A stretch of 64,000 nucleotides of DNA from Rhizobium sp. NXC24 (GTDB lineage Bacteria > Pseudomonadota > Alphaproteobacteria > Rhizobiales > Rhizobiaceae), in contig NZ_CP024311.1 of NCBI RefSeq assembly GCF_002944315.1, positions 3,850,501 through 3,914,500 on the forward strand. Reading direction: 5' to 3'. Both the position numbers and the translations under genes were made by a program. Below the pieces are notes generated by a model that was not told the DNA's origin, did no database searches, and saw nothing but the letters and a program-made list of their open reading frames with translations. Of this stretch, positions 8,568-17,178 are shown one piece after another (the stretch's first letter is position 1; every line of letters starts with the position of its first letter).

Positions 8568-9989
8568 CTATCTCCGGGCTGCGCGCGTGAGAAGCTGATC
8601 GAGCAGGGCAATCGCCAGATCGATCTCCTCGCGGGTGATGAGCAGGTTCGGCGCGAAGGTGATGACGTTCTTGTGGTAGCCGCCGACGTCCAGCACGAGG
8701 CCGTACATCTTGGAGCCGACCTGAATGTCGCCCTTCATGCCCTCGTCGCAAAGCCAGTCCATCGTCGCCTTGTCCGGCGTGTAGCTGTCGTCCTTGCAGA
8801 TCTCCATCCGCAGGGCCAAGCCGAGACCGTCGACCTCGCCGACGATGGCATGGCGCTTCTGCAATTGTTTCAGCCCATCGAGGAAATAAGCGCCCTTGGC
8901 CATGATGGCCGCGCCGAAATCCTCCTCTTCCAACATCTTCATGGTTTCGAGAGCCACGGCGGTCCCCATCGGGTTGCTGGCGAAGGTGGAATGTGTCGAA
9001 CCGGGCGGGAAGATTTCCGGATTGATCATCTCTTCCCTTGCCCAGACGCCTGAAAGCGGATTGAGCCCATTGGTGATCGCCTTGCCGAAGACAAGAGCAT
9101 CGGGGGAAACGCCGAAATGCTCGATCGACCAGAGCTTGCCGGTGCGGTAGACGCCCATCTGGATTTCGTCGACGACGAGCAGGATGCCGTGTTCGTCCAG
9201 CACCTTCTTGAGTTCGATGAAGAAGTTCATCGGCGGAATGACGTAGCCGCCCGTGCCTTGGATCGGCTCGATGTAGAAGGCGGCATATTCGGACTTGCCC
9301 GCCTTCGGATCCCAAACGCCGTTATATTCGCTCTCGAACAGACGGGCGAACTTCTGAACGCAGTGATGCCCGTACTCTTCCTTCGACATGCCCTTCGGGC
9401 CGCGGAAATGATAGGGAAATTCGATGAACTGCGCCCGATCCCCGAAATGACCGTAGCGGCGGCGGTAGCGGTAGCTGGAGGTGATGGCCGAGGCGCCGAG
9501 GGTGCGGCCGTGATAACCGCCCTCGAAGGCGAACATCAGGCTCTTGCCGCCGGTATAGTTGCGCACCAGCTTCAGCGAATCCTCGACGGCCTGCGAGCCG
9601 CCGACGTTGAAATGAACCCGCCCCTTGCGCCCGAACTTGCGTTCGGCGTCCTGGGCGATCATGGCCGCCAGCTCCACCTTTTCCCGGTGCAGATATTGCG
9701 AGGCGACCTGCGGCAGCCGGTCGAGCTGCCGGTGTGCGGCGGCATTCAGGCGTTCGTTGCGGTAGCCGAAATTGACGGCGGAATACCACATCTGCAGATC
9801 GAGGAACGGCGTCCCTGACTGGTCGTAGACGTAGGAGCCTTCGCATTCCTCGAAGAATTTCGGCTTTGCCGTATAGTGGACCGTATCGCCATGGGAGCAA
9901 TAAGCCTCCTCAAGGATGCGCAACTCCGCCTCAGATTTGACGGGCGATTGCATCTCGCCACTGAAGGCTTCGACTACATTGGTTTTCAT
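8568..9989 (-). CDS. Class III PLP-dependent aminotransferase
   Basis: 473 residues from ATG 9989, preceded by a GAGAGG ribosome site. Class III hallmarks are present: FEGGYHGRTLGA (155-166), LLVVDEIQMGVYRTGK (270-285) with Asp274 contacting the PLP ring nitrogen, and Lys303 in LVFGKAITNGLNP as the Schiff-base lysine. It resembles acetylornithine/GABA/diaminobutyrate-type transaminases, but the insert at 190-235 and the Glu-Cys-rich N-terminus do not point to one of them. It is the second gene of the operon, 19 bases after the phosphatase. It probably makes the amine carried by the final product. Confidence 0.9.
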   Translation of the reverse strand: MKTNVVEAFSGEMQSPVKSEAELRILEEAYCSHGDTVHYTAKPKFFEECEGSYVYDQSGTPFLDLQMWYSAVNFGYRNERLNAAAHRQLDRLPQVASQYLHREKVELAAMIAQDAERKFGRKGRVHFNVGGSQAVEDSLKLVRNYTGGKSLMFAFEGGYHGRTLGASAITSSYRYRRRYGHFGDRAQFIEFPYHFRGPKGMSKEEYGHHCVQKFARLFESEYNGVWDPKAGKSEYAAFYIEPIQGTGGYVIPPMNFFIELKKVLDEHGILLVVDEIQMGVYRTGKLWSIEHFGVSPDALVFGKAITNGLNPLSGVWAREEMINPEIFPPGSTHSTFASNPMGTAVALETMKMLEEEDFGAAIMAKGAYFLDGLKQLQKRHAIVGEVDGLGLALRMEICKDDSYTPDKATMDWLCDEGMKGDIQVGSKMYGLVLDVGGYHKNVITFAPNLLITREEIDLAIALLDQLLTRAARR

Positions 9990-10008
9990 TAATGCCTCTC
10001 GGTCTGGT

Positions 10009-10692
10009 TCACGCGATCTTGGAATGCAGCAGCGCGCGGTGCTCCCGTGCGGCACTGGGAAGAATGGCTTTCATCTTTGGAAGCAGGTCGGCGAAATTGT
10101 CGAAGCCGACATAGGAAATGCCGCGGTCATCGCAGTAATCGGCGAGCTTGGCTTTTGCGAAGACGAGATCGACCTTGTCGGCAACACAGAAATCGCTTCG
10201 CCCATCGCCGATGTAGATCTGCAGTTCAGTTCCCCTGACAACCCGGCATTTGCAGACGCCTGAACCGGACATGCAGCCGGCTGCCGTGGGCGACGGAGAA
10301 AGAGAATACAAGTCTCGGCCATGAGCGAAGCGATAGGTGAGGACGTTGGCGACTATTCTGAGGTCGCCGATGCCGTGACGTGCCAGGATATGGCGAATGA
10401 AATAGTCGACCCCATCGCTGACGATCGTCACGGGCAGATCACTGCGGTTGCAGTATGACAGGAAACCCTCAAAGCCGGGGTCGATGGACACCCCGTCCAG
10501 GAGAGCCTCGAGATCTTTGCGGCTCGCCTGCACGAGGGCGATCTGCCGGCGCATGCATTCGCCCGACCCTATCAGCCCCTGTTTCCACTGCTGTTCTATG
10601 TCTTCCCATTCGGAACCGGCGAAACGGGACAACACCATATCCGTCGCGTCTTCGATGGATATGGTTCCATCAAAATCGCAAAACACCTGCAT
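10009..10692 (-). CDS. HAD-superfamily phosphatase (MtnX/SerB-like)
   Basis: 227 residues from ATG 10692, placed directly before the first HAD motif and preceded by AAAGGG. HAD motif I is DFDGT (about 6-10), motif II is TIVSDG (about 90-95), and motif IV is IGDGRSDFCVA with the acidic pair. The cap is the small helical type of the HAD-IB group that includes phosphoserine phosphatase and MtnX. A Cys-rich stretch (CMSGSGVCKC, about 141-150) is unusual and may bind a metal. It is the first gene of the nine-gene operon, so it may dephosphorylate the intermediate that the aminotransferase makes or uses. Confidence 0.85.
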   Translation of the reverse strand: MQVFCDFDGTISIEDATDMVLSRFAGSEWEDIEQQWKQGLIGSGECMRRQIALVQASRKDLEALLDGVSIDPGFEGFLSYCNRSDLPVTIVSDGVDYFIRHILARHGIGDLRIVANVLTYRFAHGRDLYSLSPSPTAAGCMSGSGVCKCRVVRGTELQIYIGDGRSDFCVADKVDLVFAKAKLADYCDDRGISYVGFDNFADLLPKMKAILPSAAREHRALLHSKIA

Positions 10693-10829
10693 AAAAAAAC
10701 CCTTTCGCCTTATCCTGAAGTTGCGTTTAGCAACCACGGATGAGCCAGGCATGAGGGCAGGATGATGCGAAAATGAAAAACGAGCAGCCCCACGACTTCG
10801 TGAAAAGCTGAACCGTCCAGCGATGAGCA

Positions 10830-10841
10830 CCGAGCGCTCGG
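10830..10841. promoter_or_regulatory. 12-bp perfect palindrome upstream of the nine-gene operon
   Basis: CCGAGCGCTCGG is its own reverse complement. It lies in the 169-base gap between the sensor kinase stop (10862) and the phosphatase start (10692), where the operon promoter could be. There is no T-run on either side, so it is not a typical terminator. A binding site for the neighbouring response regulator is possible, but OmpR-type sites are usually direct repeats. Confidence 0.25.
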
Positions 10842-10861
10842 ATGGGTATATAGGGGTCGCT

Positions 10862-12241
10862 CTATTGGTTTTTGGGCAACCGCAGATCGACCCGCAGGCC
10901 GGTGCCCCAACGCGGCGTCAATAGCTGGATTGAGGCCGCCAGCCGGTCGGCCGTATCGGCGACGATCGCAAGACCGAGGCCGGCCCCTTCAGTGTGAAGC
11001 GTATTGAGCCGATAGAATCGCTGGAAGACCGCAGCACGCTCATCGGGCGGTATGCCGGGCCCGCTGTCGCTGATCGATATCAGCCAGAGCGCGTTTTCAG
11101 AGGAGATCACGACTTCGATCTTGCCGGCAACGGGTGTGTATTTGATGGCATTGTCCAAGAGGTTGCCGATCATCATGCGCAGCAGCGATTCATCCGTTTT
11201 GACTTGCGCCGTCTCGTCGCCTTCCAGCAGGACATCAAGCTGCCTGCTGGTGATGATATTGCCGAATTCCGCCAGAACAGACGCCACCATATGGTAGAGC
11301 GGGACGGGTGTCGGATTGAGGGGATGATGGCTTACCCTGGCCAGCCGCAACAATTGCTCGATCAGATGTGTGGCGCGATTGTTGCTGGCCACGAGGTCGG
11401 CGATGATCGTCTGCCGTTCCTGCTCGCTGTCGGTGTTGCCCAGCATCTGCAGCAGCAGCTTCACGCTCGCCTGCGGGGTGCGCAATTGATGTGCCGCAAG
11501 ATCGGAGAAGCGCCGCTCGAGGGTCAATGAGTGACCGAGTTTCTCCAAAAGCTGATTGATTGAGCGGCCGAGCGGCAAGAGGTCACGCGGCAGGCCCTGG
11601 ACAGGGATGGCGGAGAGATCGTCGGGCGACCGGGTGCGAATCTGGCGTACTAGCCCGTGGATCGTGCGCAGGCCGCTGTTGATGCCAAGCCAGATGAGGA
11701 AGCCGATGACCGGCACCAGCACAAGCAGCGGAAAGAAGAGATTGAGCAGGATGTTGGAGACCAACGTTTCCCGCAGGGCGATCTTCTCGCCGATCTCCAT
11801 GACGATGGTCGTGTTCGGTATCGGCAGCGAGTAGACCCGCCATTCCTCTCCCTTATAGGTGAGCGTGGTGAAGCCGACCTTCTGCTGCGGCACATCGGAC
11901 TGGAACGCCGTGCTGCTGTAGAAGCGAATACGGCCATCCACCCAGGCGCGAAACATGTGGGCGTCGGCATAGTCGTCGGCGTCCTCATTGAAGGATAGCT
12001 GGTTGTCCATGTTGAAGTCGATGTCGTCGATCTTCTTCGGAGAGCGGTCCGGCGATCTTTCCAGAGGGCGACGCAGCAAGCTCCAGATAACGTTCGCGTC
12101 ATCGATGAGCTGGGCATCGTAGATATTGTTAATCTCGCGCGTTGCGCTGTTGAACGCGAAGGCGCCGATCACCACGATCGTCACCGCCACGACCGGCGCT
12201 ATCCTGAAGAAGAGTTTGCGGGTTAGCGTGGACCTGATCAT
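10862..12241 (-). CDS. Two-component sensor histidine kinase
   Basis: 459 residues from ATG 12241, overlapping the regulator stop by four bases. Helix 1 is at 12-31 and helix 2 at 164-187, with a periplasmic domain between them. A HAMP-like linker precedes the HisKA box with His251 (AAHQLRTPQASV); the ATPase domain shows NLLDNAIKYTP (N box), DSGPGIPPDER (G1) and GAGLGLAIV (G2). Residues 75-86 of the periplasmic part read DFNMDNQLSFNE, an EF-hand-like calcium loop, which suggests divalent-cation or cationic-peptide sensing in the manner of PhoQ/PmrB. It lies directly upstream of the lipid-like operon in the same direction and may control it. Confidence 0.92.
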   Translation of the reverse strand: MIRSTLTRKLFFRIAPVVAVTIVVIGAFAFNSATREINNIYDAQLIDDANVIWSLLRRPLERSPDRSPKKIDDIDFNMDNQLSFNEDADDYADAHMFRAWVDGRIRFYSSTAFQSDVPQQKVGFTTLTYKGEEWRVYSLPIPNTTIVMEIGEKIALRETLVSNILLNLFFPLLVLVPVIGFLIWLGINSGLRTIHGLVRQIRTRSPDDLSAIPVQGLPRDLLPLGRSINQLLEKLGHSLTLERRFSDLAAHQLRTPQASVKLLLQMLGNTDSEQERQTIIADLVASNNRATHLIEQLLRLARVSHHPLNPTPVPLYHMVASVLAEFGNIITSRQLDVLLEGDETAQVKTDESLLRMMIGNLLDNAIKYTPVAGKIEVVISSENALWLISISDSGPGIPPDERAAVFQRFYRLNTLHTEGAGLGLAIVADTADRLAASIQLLTPRWGTGLRVDLRLPKNQ

Positions 12242-12906
12242 CGTTCGATCATGTAGCCGACGCCGCGGATCGACTTGATGAAATCGGTGCCGAGCTTTTT
12301 GCGCAGGTTGTAGATCGTCACCTCGATGGCGTTGCTTTCGACGCTGTTCTCGGCATCGTAAAGCGCATATTCGATATCGTTCTTGGTCACGTATCGGCCG
12401 CTGCGCTCCATGAGCAGCTTCAGCAGATGGAATTCCTTGGCGGTGGTATGAACCTGCGCGCTGCCCTTGCGGGCGACCATCGCCGACGGGTCGACCTCGA
12501 CATCGCCGCATCGTATGAGGCTTTCGGTTCGCCCATCGCGGCGGCGAATCAGCGCGCGCAGGCGGGCAAGCAGTTCGTCGAGATCGAACGGCTTGACCAG
12601 GTAATCATCGGCGCCCTCATCGAGCCCCTCGACCTTCTGCCGTACCGCATCGAGCGCAGTCAGCAGCAAAACCGGCACCGCATTGCCCCGCTGTCGAATG
12701 CCTCTCAGCACCTCCATGCCATTGAGCTGCGGCAGGTTGATATCGAGAATAACAGCCGCGAAATGCGAATGCTGCGCAGCTTCGAGACCGGACTCGCCAT
12801 CGCGCATCCAATCGACACCGTAAGCGTGTTTCTCCAAAGCCTTCTTGAGGGATGATCCGAGAATATTGTCGTCTTCAACAAGCAGAACACGCACGGTCGA
12901 TCTCAT
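12238..12906 (-). CDS. OmpR/PhoB-family response regulator
   Basis: 222 residues. The receiver domain has the acidic pair EDD (11-13), the phosphoacceptor Asp55 (AVILDINLPQ), Thr in LLTA and Lys in LVKPFD. The C-terminal winged helix (about 130-222) ends in SNAIEVTIYNLRKKL and IRGVGYMIER, typical of the QseB/TctD/PmrA branch. The partner kinase follows with an ATGA overlap. The promoter must lie in the 227-base gap to the divergent small secreted protein at 13134. Confidence 0.94.
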   Translation of the reverse strand: MRSTVRVLLVEDDNILGSSLKKALEKHAYGVDWMRDGESGLEAAQHSHFAAVILDINLPQLNGMEVLRGIRQRGNAVPVLLLTALDAVRQKVEGLDEGADDYLVKPFDLDELLARLRALIRRRDGRTESLIRCGDVEVDPSAMVARKGSAQVHTTAKEFHLLKLLMERSGRYVTKNDIEYALYDAENSVESNAIEVTIYNLRKKLGTDFIKSIRGVGYMIER

Positions 12907-13133
12907 TTTGCCAACGGGGATTAGAAAGCCGATGTGAACCGCAATTGAAGCGGCCTTGTGGCGGAGCTATACTGTGATGCTTAAGTTCAGCAAGACCTGC
13001 AAGAGCGTATTAGAGCTGCTTCCCAGTGTCCGATTGTCTTTCCCATCCCTCTCTCGGCATTCGACCCTATCCAAAGACGTTTGGTCTGCATGTCTTGTCC
13101 GTAGACTGCGGGCGGAGCTGAGGCTGCAGGGAC

Positions 13134-13418
13134 ATGAAAACGTTCGCTCTTGTCGTTCCGTCGCTGATCTCAATCACCTTCGCCCTTTCCTTCACCGCCT
13201 TCGCCGCGAACACCGCAACCACGGGAAGCGGCAATTCCGCGCCATGCGCCAAAATGGTGGAGAGTATCAATAATGGGTTGAAGACATCGGCGATCAGCGC
13301 CGCCGACAGAAAGCGGGCAAGCGCCCTGGTGGCTGAGGGTCTCAAGCGTTGCAAGGCCGACGACTATTCCGGCGCCAACAGCTATTTCATCGACGCCTTG
13401 AAGATGCTGCATAAGTAA
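13134..13418 (+). CDS. Small secreted protein, unknown function
   Basis: 94 residues with a signal peptide (MKTFALVVPSL start, cleavage probably after AFA at residue 24). The mature part is about 70 residues, with two Cys (about 38 and 73) that could form a disulfide, and helical segments resembling small periplasmic helper proteins. It is divergent from the two-component system, so it could belong to the same regulon. A GCAGGG site lies 7 bases before the ATG. No family is recognised. Confidence 0.65.
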   Translation: MKTFALVVPSLISITFALSFTAFAANTATTGSGNSAPCAKMVESINNGLKTSAISAADRKRASALVAEGLKRCKADDYSGANSYFIDALKMLHK

Positions 13419-13481
13419 TGCATCCGGCACTCCCGCTGGCCGGATTGTCATCGCCTGGGACCGGAGCGGGAACGCCGCCGC

Positions 13482-14900
13482 TCATCCGGCCCCCAATCTC
13501 CGCATCGACGCCGCCAGGACCTCGAAAATGCGAGCATCCGTTGATTGCGCAACATTGAAGCGGAGGAAATTGCTTGCCGCATCCCTCTGGCTGAAGGCAT
13601 TGCCGGGTGCCAGGATGATGCCTTCGGCGAGGCAGGCGCGGGCGACGTCGGCCGCATTCAGCCCCTCCGGCAGCCGGCACCAAAGGAACATGCCGGCCTG
13701 TGGCTTCAGCCAGGGCGTGATGCCGATTGCCTCCAATCGGGAGATGGTTTCGCTCATGGCCTTGGCAAGCCGGACTCGCAACGCCTCGATATGCTTGCGA
13801 TAGCCTCCGTCCTTCAGGGCCGAGAACAACAGCTCGGCCCCCAATTGGCCACCGCTGAAGTTGGTGGCGATCTTCAGATCGACAAGGCCGTCGATCCAAT
13901 CCCGCCGCGCCGCGATGAAGCCGCAGCGCACCGAGGCCGACAGCGTCTTCGAGAAGCTGCCGATATGGATCACCCGATCGAGCCCATCATAGGCGGCAAG
14001 CCGCGGCGCCGGCACGTGCTCGAAATCGGCAAAAATATCGTCTTCGATGATGATCAGGTTGGAAGCATCCGCCAGCTTCAACAGGCGATGCGCCGTCACC
14101 GGCGACAATGCGGCGCCGGTTGGGTTGTGAACGGCGGAATTGGTGATGTAGAGGCGCGGCTTATGTCTTTCGAGTGCCTCGGCAAACCGCTCGATATCCG
14201 GCCCTGTCGGCGTGAAGGGCACGCCGACGATATTGGCCCGGTGCGCCCGCAGGAGAGCGTGGAAATTGAAGTAGCAGGGATCGTCGACCAGCACGGTATC
14301 GCCCGGTTCGAGCAGGAAACGGCAGAGAAGATCGATGGCCTGCGTGCCGGATTCCATGAGCATGATTCGATCAGGCGACGCCGTAATGCCGTGTTCGCCC
14401 ATGCGCCGTGCCAGAAGCTGCCGCAACGGCGGCAGGCCGAGCGGTGTTCCATAGTTGGTGAGAATGTCGCTCCCGCCGGTCCGCGCCAGGGTTCGCATCG
14501 CTCGACGCAGCGCCGCTTTCGGCATCCAGGAGGGCGGAAGCCAGCCGCAACCGGGCTTCAGCACAGCATCGTCCACCTCCAACGATTGCCGCGAAATCCA
14601 GAGCGGATCGACATCGCGTTCGAGCGGCGGAGCGATCTCCGACAGGGAAAGCGGCGCGAGCGGCCCACAGACGTAAAAGCCGGAACCGGGCCGCGAGCGG
14701 ATGACGCCCTCGGCCGCCAGCCGCTCATAAGCCTCGACCACGGTGGAAACGGATACCTGCATCGTCCTGGCGAAGCTGCGCACCGAAGGAAGCCGCGCCC
14801 CCGGCACCAGGCTGCGTGCGGCAATGCGATTGGAAATCGCCGCCATCACGACCTCGATGCGCGTGCCGCTGGCCCCATTCGTTACAATGGTATCGTTCAT
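13482..14900 (-). CDS. MocR/PdxR-type GntR regulator with aminotransferase domain
   Basis: 472 residues from ATG 14900. The N-terminal winged helix (about 10-75) contains RLPSVRSFARTMQVSVSTV and GVIRSRPGSGFYV, the GntR signature. Residues 110-470 form a fold-type I aminotransferase with the PLP lysine in HIGSFSKTLSASVRCGF. MocR proteins use PLP or amino-acid imines as effector and usually activate a divergent gene. Here the divergent gene, 106 bases away, is a DMT exporter carrying a frameshift, so the regulator's likely target has been lost. Confidence 0.9.
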   Translation of the reverse strand: MNDTIVTNGASGTRIEVVMAAISNRIAARSLVPGARLPSVRSFARTMQVSVSTVVEAYERLAAEGVIRSRPGSGFYVCGPLAPLSLSEIAPPLERDVDPLWISRQSLEVDDAVLKPGCGWLPPSWMPKAALRRAMRTLARTGGSDILTNYGTPLGLPPLRQLLARRMGEHGITASPDRIMLMESGTQAIDLLCRFLLEPGDTVLVDDPCYFNFHALLRAHRANIVGVPFTPTGPDIERFAEALERHKPRLYITNSAVHNPTGAALSPVTAHRLLKLADASNLIIIEDDIFADFEHVPAPRLAAYDGLDRVIHIGSFSKTLSASVRCGFIAARRDWIDGLVDLKIATNFSGGQLGAELLFSALKDGGYRKHIEALRVRLAKAMSETISRLEAIGITPWLKPQAGMFLWCRLPEGLNAADVARACLAEGIILAPGNAFSQRDAASNFLRFNVAQSTDARIFEVLAASMRRLGAG

Positions 14901-15006
14901 CCGTACTGCACCCCACACCATAACAGTTTGCAAAAATTGTACTGCGCCGTCTCTGGAATGACCAGCCGACTTCGCCGATACCGGCCGATAAACTTGGAGC
15001 ATCGGA

Positions 15007-15868
15007 ATGGACAAGACGACAAGCGGCTGGATCTATGGAATGACGGGCGTGCTGATCTTCAGCGGCTCATTGCCGGCAACACGGGTGGCGGTGATGGATT
15101 TCGATCCCGTCTTCCTGACGGTCGCCCGCGCGGCGATTGCCGGCATTCTCGCGTTGTGCCTGCTGCTCGCATTTCGGGAGAAGCGACCGGTTCGCAACGA
15201 TATCATCCCTCTTGCCATCGTGGCACTTGGATGCGTCGTCGGTTTTCCGCTGCTGACGGCACTGGCGCTAAAGCACGTCCTCGGCGCATTCGATCATCTT
15301 CATCGGGTTGCTGCCGCTTGCCACGGCCATATTCGGCGTATTGCGCGGCGGTGAACGGCCGCGGCCGGCCTTCTGGATATTTTCCGCCGTTGGCAGCGCC
15401 ATCGTCTGCGGCTATGCGCTGGCCCAAGGTATCTCCGCCTCGCCGGTCGGCGATTTGCTGATGCTGGCGGCAATCCTCGTTTGCGGGCTCGGCTATGCCG
15501 AGGGCGCGGTGCTGTCGCGCCGGCTGGGCGGCTGGCAGGTCATTTCCTGGGCGCTCGTCCTGTCGCTGCCGGTCATGATCGCGCTTTGCCTCTTCACCAT
15601 GCCGCAGGCGATCGGCGGCATCGGCGAGCCGGCCTGGATCAGCCTGATCTATGTCTCGCTCTTCAGCATGCTGATTGGCTTCATCTTCTGGTATCGCGGA
15701 TTAGCACAGGGCGGCATTGCTGCCGTCGGGCAACTGCAGTTGCTGCAGCCCTTCTTCGGCCTGGCGCTCGCCGCTACCTTGCTGAAGGAAAGCGTCAGTT
15801 GGTCCATGCTTGCGGTGACGCTCGGCGTTGTCGCCTGTGTCATGGGCGCAAAGAAATTCGCGCGATAG
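15007..15868 (+). pseudogene. DMT/EamA family transporter, frameshifted
   Basis: The first part encodes the N-terminal four helices up to ALALKHV, and the second part (frame +1 relative to the first, from about 15283) continues with SIIFIGLLPLATAIFG through the C-terminal KESVSWSMLAV segment to the stop at 15868. The junction reads GTCCTCGGCGCAT where the family would have Val-Ser-Ser-Ala-His; restoring a TC dinucleotide (near 15278-15281) rejoins the frames. The intact protein would be about 287 residues, a normal length for an amino-acid or metabolite exporter with two EamA domains. A sequencing error is the main alternative. It lies divergent to the MocR regulator. Confidence 0.85.
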
Positions 15869-15893
15869 CCTCCCGAGAAAATCAAATTCGCTC

Positions 15894-15922
15894 TTGCTCT
15901 ACTAAACCGATCGGTCTAGAAT
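15894..15922 (+). promoter_or_regulatory. Promoter with TetR operator in the spacer
   Basis: TTGCTC (15894-15899) and TAGAAT (15917-15922) are separated by 17 bases. Between and across them lies CTAAACCGATCGGTCTAG (15902-15919), an 18-base palindrome with one mismatch that matches the TAGACC-N4-GGTCTA pattern known for NemR-like TetR repressors. The repressor would block polymerase directly. The downstream genes are a SnoaL-like protein and a TetR regulator, so autoregulation is likely. Confidence 0.75.
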
Positions 15923-15950
15923 AATCTTATCGGTCCAAAAGGAGCAAGCT

Positions 15951-16415
15951 ATGGCCACCCCACTCGTGCCGCCGTTTACCCGCGAAACCGCTAACGCCAA
16001 AGTCCGCATGGCCGAAGACGGCTGGAACAGCCGCGATCCCGAACGTGTCTCGAAGGTCTATACCGAAGACAGCCAGTGGCGGAACCGCGCCGAATTTCCG
16101 CGCGGCCGCAAGGAAATCGTCGAATTCCTCACCCGCAAATGGGCCAGAGAGTTGGACTACCGGCTGATCAAGGAACTATGGGCCTTCGACGGCAACCGCA
16201 TCGCCGTGCGTTTCGCCTATGAATGGCGCGACGATAGCGGCCACTGGTTTCGCTCCTATGGCAATGAAAATTGGGAATTCGACGCCGAGGGCCTGATGCA
16301 GCGCCGCTTTGCCTCGATCAACGACATGCCGATCAAGGAAGAAGACCGGAAATTCCATTGGCCGCTCGGCCGCCGTCCGGACGACCATCCAGGGCTTTCC
16401 GATCTCGGACTCTGA
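15951..16415 (+). CDS. SnoaL-like/NTF2-fold protein (DUF1348 type)
   Basis: 154 residues. The sequence carries the DUF1348 pattern: [19 protein letters not shown] near the start, then [25 protein letters not shown] and [10 protein letters not shown], a cone-shaped NTF2-like fold. The function of the family is unknown; members often accompany oxidoreductases or TetR regulators and may act on small xenobiotics. A GGAG ribosome site precedes the ATG at 15951. The TetR gene follows after four bases, and the shared promoter carries a TetR operator, so the protein is probably induced by the regulator's ligand. Confidence 0.88.
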   Translation: MATPLVPPFTRETANAKVRMAEDGWNSRDPERVSKVYTEDSQWRNRAEFPRGRKEIVEFLTRKWARELDYRLIKELWAFDGNRIAVRFAYEWRDDSGHWFRSYGNENWEFDAEGLMQRRFASINDMPIKEEDRKFHWPLGRRPDDHPGLSDLGL

Positions 16416-16419
16416 GACG

Positions 16420-16983
16420 ATGACACGCACCATCTTCGAAAAATCGGACGCCATCATCCTCGTTGCCGAAGTCTTTCGTGAACTCGGCTACGAGGGTGCA
16501 TCGATGAGCAACATCACGGCGCGTACCAAACTGTCGAAGGGCAGCCTCTATCACTTCTTTCCCGGCGGAAAGGAGGAGATGGCGGCGGAGATCATGGCCA
16601 ATATCGACGCCTGGTTCGTCAACGAGATGTTCAAGCCGCTCGAAGAAGACGAACCGCACGCCGCCATTGCCCGCATGTGGGAGACAACAGACACTTATTT
16701 CCGCTCCGGCCATCGCATCTGTCTCATCGGCGCCTTCGCGCTCGACGAAACACGCGACCGTTTCGCAGCGGCGATCCAGACCTATTTCAACCGATGGATC
16801 GAAGCACTTGCCGGCGCTTTGACGAGAGCGGGCCTCAAGACGGCAGAAGCAAATGCGCTCGCCGAAGAAGCGGTAGTCGGTATCCAGGGCGCACTGATAC
16901 TTGCGAGAGCGCTGGGGGACGACGCGATTTTTGGGCGAACGCTTCGACGGTGGCGGGAGCGGGTGGAAGCCAAGTTGGGGTGA
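16420..16983 (+). CDS. TetR-family regulator
   Basis: 187 residues from ATG 16420. The N-terminal helix-turn-helix (about 8-50) reads VFRELGYEGASMSNITARTKLSKGSLYHFF, of the YkgD/NemR-like branch, with the recognition helix KGSLYHFF. The C-terminal ligand domain has the TetR_C pattern of that branch (CLIGAFALDETRDRF). It is co-transcribed with the SnoaL-like gene, whose promoter contains the operator, so it most likely represses its own operon. The ligand is unknown; NemR relatives respond to electrophiles. Confidence 0.9.
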   Translation: MTRTIFEKSDAIILVAEVFRELGYEGASMSNITARTKLSKGSLYHFFPGGKEEMAAEIMANIDAWFVNEMFKPLEEDEPHAAIARMWETTDTYFRSGHRICLIGAFALDETRDRFAAAIQTYFNRWIEALAGALTRAGLKTAEANALAEEAVVGIQGALILARALGDDAIFGRTLRRWRERVEAKLG

Positions 16984-16992
16984 CCCGGCTGC

Positions 16993-17178
16993 CTATTGTT
17001 CTGCCGCTTCTTCCGCTGTCCAGAATGCAAGGCCGCAGAACAGGATCGTCGTGCCGATATCCAGAATTTTTGGCACTTTGCCGAGAATGAACCGGTCGCG
17101 TAGCAAAGAACGAAGGAAACAAGCGCGGCCAGGAACAGCGCTACGGTCGGGCCAATGAAACCATCCGCCACCGCCCGC
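16993..17178 (-). pseudogene. Remnant of a small membrane protein
   Basis: Two clearly hydrophobic pieces in different minus frames adjoin. The upstream piece reads GPTVALFLAALVSFVLCYAT, and the downstream piece, shifted by one frame near 17090, reads FILGKVPKILDIGTTILFCG, then LAFWTAEEAAEQ and a TAG at 16995-16993. Together they look like the end of one membrane protein broken by an indel; the beginning is missing. It abuts a TetR fragment on the other strand, so this 400-base patch is decaying. The protein family is not recognised. Confidence 0.4.

Noticed and set aside
8564..8611. Upstream start for the arginase-fold gene
   Set aside because: Would overlap the aminotransferase by 44 bases and has no similarity; GTG 8563 has GGAG in place.
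13545..15461. Long plus-strand open frame across the MocR gene
   Set aside because: Runs antisense to a clear GntR-aminotransferase and through the frameshifted transporter; Arg/Gln-rich composition typical of antisense frames.
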